Shown here: piece by piece, positions 33,301 through 39,577 of the stretch
Layout of the letters: each line of letters opens with the position of its first letter
Numbering within the stretch: position 1 is the first letter of the stretch
Source of the DNA: an uncultured Myxococcales bacterium
GTDB lineage: Bacteria; Myxococcota_A; Bradymonadia; UBA7976; VGTA01
NCBI GenBank assembly: GCA_937146725.1
Contig: CAKZRU010000183.1
Span: forward strand, 1-42,156
DNA: 42,156 bases
Reading direction: 5' to 3'
The notes under the pieces: model-generated
The model's database searches: none
What the model saw: the letters and a program-made list of their open reading frames with translations, nothing else
Told to the model about the DNA's origin: nothing
Translations under genes and position numbers: made by a program

Positions 33301-34347
33301 TTGAACAGGTAAGCTGACCGCATCAAAAAGCCAGCCATCAAGTCGAGCAGAGGTGAAGACTAATTTTTGGTTTACCCAAACTTTGATGGGGTCTGTTGTG
33401 CTGATTCGTAGCTCGGCATTGGTCGTTTCTTTAACACTGACCACACTCGCGCCATAAGCAACCTGCCAACGATCCGGCGCCAATAATTCATCTAAGTTAA
33501 TTTTACCTCGAAGATCTTTAGGGTAGTCACTACGCCAAGAAACTTTGGTGAGTTTACCTTGATATTCAGCCCTTGGATTAAGCTCTTGCTCCGGTGGATA
33601 AGGAATATCTAAGCCTTTCCCCTGATCATTATCCCAAGTCCCAATAATGCTCAGTGGTAAGAGTTGGCCAATGTGCTCACTACTTTGACTAAAGCCTAGT
33701 TGATCGCCGGAAAAATGAGCGATATGACGAGCCGACCATGCCAATGAAGCTTTCAGAGCCGGATCCGGATAGCTTTGAATCAATTGGTGTAAGCGATGTG
33801 TGAAATCTACTTGTGCTTCAGCAGGCCAACTGTACAAGGTGCGCGGCACTAATGGCCAAGCTTCCTTTGCATCTTGGGGGAAGGACTGAGCGTATGCTTC
33901 AAGTGTGTTTATGGCAGAGCTTGAAACTAAATCCATTTGCTTGGTCAGTAGAGCCTGCATAGTCTCTAGCTCCCAGCGCAAAGGATGATTTGGCCATTGA
34001 AGCTTTATTTCAGCAAGCGCTTGTTGCATCTCTGCCACAGTACTCGCTTGGTAATAGGCTTCGGCAATCTCTAAGGCCTCTGCTTTAGTCGTAGGAACAG
34101 CTTTGATAACTGAGCCTGTTTTAAGGGAGTTCGTCTTTTCTGGCGAAGTAAGTAGTTTTGCTTTTACAGAGGGCTTTTCTGGCGCGAGCTTTTTTGGAGC
34201 TTTTGTTTGCTCTGCTATGTTTTTTACGGGACTCGCTTGAACTTGTTGATTTGGCTTTTGGCCAAAAGCTACATGAGTAAAGGTAAGGGTAAGTAAACTA
34301 ACAATTATACTTACAAGTTTTGGTTTAAAATGTGCGTCAAAGCGCAT
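30349..34347 (-). CDS. Exported TPR protein with DUF3857 and transglutaminase-like domains
   Basis: A roughly 1330-residue protein. ATG 34347 is chosen over one five codons upstream because GGAG lies six bases before it. A signal peptide ends near HVAFGQ. A Lys/Pro-rich linker follows, then a helical region with TPR-like repeats up to about residue 720 (PQDAFSYTHLASLLDQKGW, GAIKAWEKAIELNPDD). The segment RIIISKRDQ-like to LQYRSSE matches the DUF3857 beta domain that often precedes transglutaminases. The transglutaminase core shows Cys in YGDCKDKA (about 1015), His in FNHAIVYV (about 1057) and Asp in RFFDPT (about 1074), the expected triad. A C-terminal DUF3858-like beta region follows. Likely an envelope enzyme or peptidase-like protein whose substrate is unknown. 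Paired closely with the Tim44-like gene upstream. Confidence 0.85.
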   Translation of the reverse strand: MRFDAHFKPKLVSIIVSLLTLTFTHVAFGQKPNQQVQASPVKNIAEQTKAPKKLAPEKPSVKAKLLTSPEKTNSLKTGSVIKAVPTTKAEALEIAEAYYQASTVAEMQQALAEIKLQWPNHPLRWELETMQALLTKQMDLVSSSAINTLEAYAQSFPQDAKEAWPLVPRTLYSWPAEAQVDFTHRLHQLIQSYPDPALKASLAWSARHIAHFSGDQLGFSQSSEHIGQLLPLSIIGTWDNDQGKGLDIPYPPEQELNPRAEYQGKLTKVSWRSDYPKDLRGKINLDELLAPDRWQVAYGASVVSVKETTNAELRISTTDPIKVWVNQKLVFTSARLDGWLFDAVSLPVQLQAGANSILIKSAQQTGSWMLSARLTKVSGTALAYEIKPLDTVIKAAKANPESPALDESYLTQQYQKRFRGQAKARQDFHTLQLLEEAGLKVERLKYAEEVAKRFPHSIWLKVARASALWDNGELGPTADLLAQLFKLNQDQTHFPMLTGLQTAFWKQQRLDVKARKVARALLEERPQDAFSYTHLASLLDQKGWFEESCALYYKAERLKPRNRMIQNALAKCEANTARIDRAYIRQDRMWSTYPKLSTTLTQRYVRAKSQNKNAEMIAVAEDCLKSWPQRSKCYFHLAQGLWQAERSVEALNVLSAASMLNPLDSRPYQRRGEWLLVLGDEAGAIKAWEKAIELNPDDQNLSLRLSELKPQGSEPWLEDVPSDERIRQIISKRDQVKVAEGANEIYLLDDEVTLLKPDGSTESVVTQVIHAINQEGRDDLTKMYVGRGSRTQLMAAYAISPDGTRVEASSIRKGVVRFRQLQIGSTVVLQYRSSESPSSYLVGHVTKSWWFQNLDTQVLNSRWVFWSPKETNIKELAHEAMALEKVKPLERSQEIHGELKRTMWRMVDLPPIASEPRMPPLFAEIAGLQITTVPSWDEVFKWERELLRDAFRVSPEVEDLSKTLFAKDMSVQDRFYKIQDYVTRNIRYQQDYEHTIAGVKPHTAAQVLARQYGDCKDKAVLFITLAKTAGLKADFALVRTRNSGKVETEIPSQQFNHAIVYVPAQKGLPEGRFFDPTVDALDVQSLRSDDQGTKSLVYNPREDKHYWQDIPFQDESFDQSEDIVTLKIDESGKVSGQLKMQSKGKIGQILRQRARNPENFKQVMQYRVNQLLPGAQMRNHQALQVEDLYQPAEALIEFEHDSWVNREGEQLRLPSIVDWSPKSSFQLEERRFPLVLGHKRQWQWTLNAQVPESFDLSHLPEDRKVGGQCLSIKRKSTWSATEKKLKIVWRFKTLCEQLSPKAYQEYRPLARDMMQLLNEEIVLSPRPKVKKQ

Positions 34348-34364
34348 AGTGATCTCCAACATTT

Positions 34365-35291
34365 TTAGGCATCAAGATCCAAGTTAGATTCTTGCTGAGA
34401 ATTCAAGGTTTCAGGTCTTCGCCATTCGGCAATTGGTGGCAAAGGAGGGCGTTGCGAGAGATGAGTAATATCTTGGTCGGTACTATAAACCTCATCAAGC
34501 GTCCAAGTCTTCCCATTATGAATTAATATCCAGATTTGTTGAAATTGATTTGGTTTGGCTTTGCCAATAATAATCGTTTCGGACTCATCCTCTATAAAGT
34601 CAATCGCCTTACTTTCGACTCTTAAGGTCAGCTTAACCCCCAATGGTGGATGCTCTATTTGGTCGGTATTAGACCACTCGGCTCCCAAGGTATGTACAGC
34701 AATGACCTTGTCAAGATGGCATACTCGTTTGCGCTTATCCTTGGTTAATTCCTCTGCCAGAGTTTGTTGCGTATTGGTAAAACGCTCAGAACTAAAGCTT
34801 TCCATACTAGAGAAATCTGACTCTCTCCAACCATGATAAAGATGAGGACTCGCAATTTCGACCCATTTACGAATATTGATCGGATCAAACTCGGGGAAAA
34901 AATGGCCAAGTTCATCTCTAAAGCGCTTTAAGGTTTCTCGCTCATGAGATTGTTCCTTAAAGACTTTACGGCCGACCAAGTACATGCATAAAACACCACC
35001 CGACCAAAAGAACAAGGTGCCCCAAAAACCGCGCGCTTTTGGCACAGGAATCTCATTAATATCTGCCGGTGGTCCTTTGCCCTGCTGAGCAAGTACTTCT
35101 TGCGATGACTTTTGAGTTTGTTGCGCTTGAGCTTCCCCAAAAATAACACCAAGACTCAAAAAGCTGAGATGAAGAATAAGGAAAGTTTTTAGATAAAAGC
35201 CATGACCATAAAAAGTAGGCCGATATTGAGTTTGAGTTTTATGGGTACAAGTATTGTCGTCATGCATGGTTGCTTTAAATGAGGTGAACAT
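34365..35291 (-). CDS. Tim44-like domain membrane protein
   Basis: A 308-residue protein with a long polar N-terminus followed by a hydrophobic signal or anchor (FLILHLSFLSLGVIF, possible cleavage at AQA). A second hydrophobic helix follows (GFWGTLFFWSGGVLCMYLVG). The remaining 200 residues resemble the Tim44-like/MbA-type fold of the NTF2 superfamily: FDPINIRKWVEIASPHLYHGWRESDFSSMESFSSERF, then strands with VIAVHTLG and a terminal WTLDEVY. Bacterial Tim44-like proteins are membrane-associated and their role is little known. AAAAGG five bases before the ATG supports the first Met. The transglutaminase gene follows within 20 bases, so they likely form one operon. Family call moderate. Confidence 0.7.
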   Translation of the reverse strand: MFTSFKATMHDDNTCTHKTQTQYRPTFYGHGFYLKTFLILHLSFLSLGVIFGEAQAQQTQKSSQEVLAQQGKGPPADINEIPVPKARGFWGTLFFWSGGVLCMYLVGRKVFKEQSHERETLKRFRDELGHFFPEFDPINIRKWVEIASPHLYHGWRESDFSSMESFSSERFTNTQQTLAEELTKDKRKRVCHLDKVIAVHTLGAEWSNTDQIEHPPLGVKLTLRVESKAIDFIEDESETIIIGKAKPNQFQQIWILIHNGKTWTLDEVYSTDQDITHLSQRPPLPPIAEWRRPETLNSQQESNLDLDA

Positions 35292-35359
35292 GTCAGCCTT
35301 TTTGAGCCTGATCGCTCAAGAATGGTTCAAAGATATATATTATTCGATTCGTTCAAGTA

Positions 35360-35387
35360 AGAATAAGCCCATTAAGTCGCTCGTCAA
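35360..35387 (-). promoter_or_regulatory. Candidate promoter for the Tim44-like/transglutaminase operon
   Basis: The reverse strand shows TTGACG (35382-35387), a 16-base spacer and TATTCT (35360-35365), about 70 bases before the start codon. The -10 match is moderate. Confidence 0.4.
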
Positions 35388-35498
35388 GCCTTCTTTGGCC
35401 CAGCATAGCTCAGATTTATATTCAAGTCAGATCGGTAGATAGGTCGAGTTTCTTAAACGAGTAACTTAGAGAGGTAGCCAAGACTAGACGACATTCGT

Positions 35499-35528
35499 TT
35501 GATGAGCTATATCTTTGTTAAGTATAAA
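35499..35528 (+). promoter_or_regulatory. Weak candidate promoter for the repeat lipoprotein gene
   Basis: TTGATG (35499-35504), an 18-base spacer and TATAAA (35523-35528) lie about 35 bases before the ATG. Both boxes deviate from consensus, so this is tentative. Confidence 0.28.
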
Positions 35529-35561
35529 TTGGCATAAAAAATAAATTGAAAGAGTGCCCTA

Positions 35562-38500
35562 ATGAATAAGCGACAGAATATCTGCAAGCCTAAAAGGAAA
35601 ACGCATCAAATAAGTCTCTTAACCTTAGGGCGATTTAAGTTTTTTCTTTTGTTGTCAGTATGTTGTCTATTGATAGCCTGTGATGACCAAGATTCACAGA
35701 GTACCACTGCGCAGCAAAACGATATGCTTATCGAAGCGGATATGATGCCCGAAGCGGATATGATGCCCGAAGCGGATATGATGCCCGAAGCGGATATGAT
35801 GCCCGAAGCGGACATGATGCCCGAAGCGGACATGATGCTCGAAGCGGACATGATGCCCGAAGCGGATATGATGCTTGGGCCACCGGCATGCGCTAATGGC
35901 ATGGATGATGACCAAGATGAACTAATTGACTATCCACGAGATCCGGGATGTTCATCAAGCACTGATGACGATGAAGAAGACCCAGAACTTTTTGCCTGTC
36001 AAGATGAACTAGATAATGATGAAGATGGCTTGATTGATCTTGCTGATCCCGGTTGTTCAGCCCCTGAGGATAATAGCGAATTAAGTATTTGTGGGCCGCA
36101 TCAAGCTCTTGATGTATCTCATGCAACTCGGGTGGTCACGGATAGCGAAGGAGAAAGCGCTTATTTTGAAGCTTGTCGCTCCAATAATGCTCCTGAACAG
36201 ACCTTTTTATTTACGCTCAGAAGACCGGTTGAATATTTATACTTTAGTACCGAGGGCAGTGCGTTTGATACCTTGCTATCAGTCCGTCGTAACTGCGAAG
36301 ATCTCAGCTCAGAACTGGCTTGCAATGATGATGGCGGCGGAGTGGGTATGACTTACAGTGCGGTACAACTCGATCAGCCCGCTTTAGGTGATTATTATAT
36401 TATTGTCGATGGCTATGGAGAAAGTGCCGGTCGAGTTGTTTTAAATATTGAAGCTGGTGTTGCTGAGGGCGAGGCGTGTCCCGAGGAAGGAAGCCCACTG
36501 GTATGCCCACGAGGCCAAGCTTGTAATTATGCGGGTGTCTGTGCACCGGCTGAATGTGCTGATTCCGAGGATAATGATGGAGATGATCGTACAGATTACC
36601 CGAGTGATCCAGGATGTGATCGCCCAGAAGATCAAGATGAGACAGATCCGGCGGAGCTACCTGAATGTGCCGATTTAAGTGATAATGATGCTGATGGTTT
36701 AAGCGACTTTCCCAATGACCCAGACTGTGATTCGGCTTCAGATCAGCGAGAAGGGCCGGATCCAGATTGTAGTGACCGACAAGATAATGACCGAGATGGC
36801 TTGATTGATTTTCCCGATGATCCAGGCTGTGAAGCGGTTGATGACAATAATGAATATAATGCACCAGCTTGTGATGATGGCATTGATAATGATGCTGATG
36901 GTCAAATCGATTTTCCCAATGATGCAGGCTGTGTCACTGCGGATGATGAAAGTGAAAGAACCCCTACAAATCCACCGCAATGTGCCGATGGTATTGATAA
37001 TGATGGAGATGGATTCATTGACTTTCCCGAAGATGCTTTAAGCTGTCAGTACGCAGCTGATACGAGCGAAGATAATCCTTGTGAGCGCCGAGAGTTTAGA
37101 GAGGTGACCGGATTAAGCAGTGCTCGAGGGACTCAAGATAGTGAGCCGAACGACTTTGCCGGAAGTTGTGGTGGAGATGAGTTTGGCGAAAGTCTTGTAG
37201 TATGGCGCGTTAGTGAAACTCGACCTTTAGAAAGTCTAAGAGTCACTACACGAAATAGTGAAGCCTTAGTCACGCTTTATGCAAAAAATAGCTGTGAAGC
37301 GAGTGAAGAACTTTTTTGTAGAGTCAGTCCCGGAGCTCAGGGGGTAAGTATTGGACCAAGAGCGGCCGGTGAAGATATTTACTTCTTTGTAGATGCAAGA
37401 TTCTTTTCGGGGATTTGGCGCTTACAATTTGATGCAAAGCTTGCTGAGGGGGCTCGCTGTGATAATGAGGGAATCCCCGGTGAACGTTGGCAATGTGCTG
37501 ATGATTTATCCTGTGTGGAAACAATTAGTGGCTTTTCACAATGTGTTCGTCCTCAATGCAATGATGGCAACGACAATGATGGTGATGGTTTGATCGATTA
37601 CCCTTATGATCCAGGTTGTGTTAGCCCTGAAACAAATAGTGAGTTAGATCCTGATCCTTTACCAGCATGTGCCAATAACATTGATGAAGACCGAGATGGT
37701 TTATTTGATTTTGGCGAGGACCCAAACTGTGATTCGGCGGCTGATAACTTTGAAGGCCCAGAATGCCAAGATAGTATTGATAACGATGGAGATGGCTTGG
37801 TTGATACTCAAGATCCACAATGTGTGTGTGCTAGCAGTGAGAGTGAATCCGTAGTCGCTCCTGCATGCAGTGATGCTTGTGATAATGATGGTGATGGCCT
37901 AATTGATGCAGAAGATCCGGGCTGTGACACGCCAAGTGATATGGATGAGTTTAATGAGCTACAATGTCGAGATGATCTTGATAATGATGAGGATGGCTTG
38001 ATTGATTATCCTGATGACCCCGGCTGTACAAGTCCGGTTGATGATGATGAAACAACCCCTAATCCGGCACCTGAATGTGGTGATGGCATAGATAATGATC
38101 AGGATGGGCTGATTGACTTTAATCAAGATGAGGGATGCAGTAGTGCCTCGGATCAAAGTGAAGTCGGTAGCTGTGATCTGTCCCCCTTAACAGTGGAGGA
38201 TAACGGGCAAGCTTCAGGAAATACGAGTATGATGACCAATTCTCAATCGGGGAGCTGTGGCTTTGGTTTAGCTCCGGAAGCTGTTTATTATCTTAACCTA
38301 CCGCATCCGGTAAATCTAAGCGCTAGCACCCAAGGAAGCAACTTTAATACAGTGTTGTATGCAAGAAGCGAATGTAGAGCATTAACAAGCTGTGATCCAA
38401 GCGATGAAGAATGTACGCCAAGCTCAACAGAGATTGGCTGTAATCAAGATGGCCCAAATGATCTGACAAGCTTGGTGACTCTTGATGCGGTAAGTGGTGA

Positions 38501-38693
38501 TTTATTCTTATTTGTTGATGGACTGGGGATTCAGTCGGGTGATTATCAACTCAGTGTACAAGGAACTTATCTTGAAAGTGGTCGTTGTGATCCTAATGGG
38601 CCAAGCTTTTTAACCTGCCCAGAAGGTTCGCAATGCCAAGCCTTAGCCACTGATCAAGATCAAGCAGAATGGCAGTGCCAAGCTACACCTTGA
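35562..38693 (+). CDS. Large acidic repeat lipoprotein with DNDGDGLID-type repeats and PPC-like domains
   Basis: A 1043-residue surface-type lipoprotein. After a polar N-terminus and a hydrophobic segment comes lipobox LIAC, then eight EADMMP-type units. The rest alternates two modules. I count 13 repeats of about 30-37 residues shaped C-x-D-x-x-DNDxDGLIDxPxDPGC, each with a calcium-binding-like DxDxDG loop and two cysteines. Three domains of about 110-130 residues (starting near residues 175, 515 and 895) resemble bacterial pre-peptidase C-terminal (PPC) domains, with TLFAKN/YIIVDGYGES-type strands. It is strongly acidic throughout, which fits calcium binding. Similar repeats are common in Myxococcota/Bradymonadota surface proteins; the function is not known. 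Alone on the plus strand, divergent from the Tim44-like gene. Confidence 0.85.
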   Translation: MNKRQNICKPKRKTHQISLLTLGRFKFFLLLSVCCLLIACDDQDSQSTTAQQNDMLIEADMMPEADMMPEADMMPEADMMPEADMMPEADMMLEADMMPEADMMLGPPACANGMDDDQDELIDYPRDPGCSSSTDDDEEDPELFACQDELDNDEDGLIDLADPGCSAPEDNSELSICGPHQALDVSHATRVVTDSEGESAYFEACRSNNAPEQTFLFTLRRPVEYLYFSTEGSAFDTLLSVRRNCEDLSSELACNDDGGGVGMTYSAVQLDQPALGDYYIIVDGYGESAGRVVLNIEAGVAEGEACPEEGSPLVCPRGQACNYAGVCAPAECADSEDNDGDDRTDYPSDPGCDRPEDQDETDPAELPECADLSDNDADGLSDFPNDPDCDSASDQREGPDPDCSDRQDNDRDGLIDFPDDPGCEAVDDNNEYNAPACDDGIDNDADGQIDFPNDAGCVTADDESERTPTNPPQCADGIDNDGDGFIDFPEDALSCQYAADTSEDNPCERREFREVTGLSSARGTQDSEPNDFAGSCGGDEFGESLVVWRVSETRPLESLRVTTRNSEALVTLYAKNSCEASEELFCRVSPGAQGVSIGPRAAGEDIYFFVDARFFSGIWRLQFDAKLAEGARCDNEGIPGERWQCADDLSCVETISGFSQCVRPQCNDGNDNDGDGLIDYPYDPGCVSPETNSELDPDPLPACANNIDEDRDGLFDFGEDPNCDSAADNFEGPECQDSIDNDGDGLVDTQDPQCVCASSESESVVAPACSDACDNDGDGLIDAEDPGCDTPSDMDEFNELQCRDDLDNDEDGLIDYPDDPGCTSPVDDDETTPNPAPECGDGIDNDQDGLIDFNQDEGCSSASDQSEVGSCDLSPLTVEDNGQASGNTSMMTNSQSGSCGFGLAPEAVYYLNLPHPVNLSASTQGSNFNTVLYARSECRALTSCDPSDEECTPSSTEIGCNQDGPNDLTSLVTLDAVSGDLFLFVDGLGIQSGDYQLSVQGTYLESGRCDPNGPSFLTCPEGSQCQALATDQDQAEWQCQATP
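35733..35876 (+). repeat. Eight-copy 18-bp tandem repeat behind the lipobox
   Basis: Eight contiguous units of GAAGCGGATATGATGCCC cover 144 bases. Differences are limited to a T/C third-base change in the GAT codon (units 5-7) and changes in the last codon (units 6 and 8). The array codes EADMMP/L in frame. Confidence 0.95.
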
Positions 38694-38884
38694 AATAGGT
38701 ATTGAGATTGAAATATTTAATCAAAATAGGTGGTTAGGTATTCACTTTGGTTAGGCTAAATAAAATTGATCTCATTGTTTGATTCGCATTCAGCAAAGGC
38801 TATGTTAGATTCGTTTTTGAGTTACAAGTCTATGTTCTTCTCACCTTTCATTCTCTTACCTTAATTTAGTGAGTATTCTTCATT
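38694..38884. other. AT-rich spacer before the deoxynucleoside kinase operon
   Basis: Some 190 bases lie between two plus-strand genes. I see no clear terminator hairpin and no confident promoter; a weak T/A-rich stretch is present. The following start codon lacks a strong ribosome site. Confidence 0.35.
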
Positions 38885-39577
38885 ATGCCGACAGATCATG
38901 AGTCAAAGAGTTCCTCTGAGTTTCTTCCTCAAGAGCTCAAGACAGCCTTATTCCCCTCTATCCATCACTTAGCGATCGCCGGTCATATTGGAGTAGGTAA
39001 GTCAACACTCACACAGCTTTTAAGCGAAGCTTTAGGGATTCAAGCCTTTCATGAGCCCAATCTTGATAATCCGTTTTTAAAGCGCTTTTACAGTGATATG
39101 TCCCAATGGGCCTTTCACAGTCAGGTCTTTTTCTTGGTCCATAAGTTCAATGCACATCGGGCCTTACTTGATCAAGGTGAAGCGATCATTCAAGATCGTA
39201 CTATTTATGAAGATGCCGAGATCTTTGCTACCCATTTAGCTGAGAGTGGTTTGATGAGTAGTGATGAGTTTAAAACATACCGTGATTTGTATAACGAGTT
39301 TGTGCAACTTTTGCCCGCACCGACTCTAATGATTTATTTACGCGCCAAAGTAGATACGCTCATTGATCGAATCGACAAGCGAGGACGTCCGGAAGAAAGA
39401 GAGATTCCACGGGAGTATTTAGAAAGTCTTCATGGCCTGTATGATAAATGGTTTGATCGATATGAGCGTTCGCCGAAACTGACGATTGAGGTTGATCATC
39501 TTGACTATGTTAATTCAGATCAAGATCGAGCATATGTCATCGAATTGATTCGCAAGCAACTCAAGGAGCTTCTATGA
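38885..39577 (+). CDS. Deoxynucleoside kinase (dCK/dGK family)
   Basis: A 230-residue cytoplasmic kinase of the deoxyadenosine/deoxyguanosine/deoxycytidine kinase family, which phosphorylates salvaged deoxynucleosides with ATP. The P-loop is GHIGVGKST (33-41). The substrate-pocket sequence FHEPNLDNPFLKRFY, the QVFFL helix, the DRTIYED motif (DRS-type, with the arginine that contacts the sugar) and the LID-like RIDKRGRPEER all fit. An unusual leader of about 25 polar residues precedes the first strand. The stop codon overlaps the next ATG in the form ATGA, so the two are translationally coupled. The substrate base cannot be decided by eye. The coupling with an aromatic acyl-CoA enzyme is unexpected. 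Confidence 0.9.
   Translation: MPTDHESKSSSEFLPQELKTALFPSIHHLAIAGHIGVGKSTLTQLLSEALGIQAFHEPNLDNPFLKRFYSDMSQWAFHSQVFFLVHKFNAHRALLDQGEAIIQDRTIYEDAEIFATHLAESGLMSSDEFKTYRDLYNEFVQLLPAPTLMIYLRAKVDTLIDRIDKRGRPEEREIPREYLESLHGLYDKWFDRYERSPKLTIEVDHLDYVNSDQDRAYVIELIRKQLKELL

Noticed and set aside
35733..35876. Regular repeats that could be taken for a CRISPR array.
   Set aside because: Units of 18 bp are contiguous with no spacers and code in frame for a lipoprotein linker; no cas genes are present.
35606..35915. Two minus-strand frames full of short repeats (SASGIM and RFGHH type) opposite the repeat lipoprotein.
   Set aside because: They are reverse-strand readings of the 18-bp EADMMP repeat; no ribosome site and low complexity explain them.
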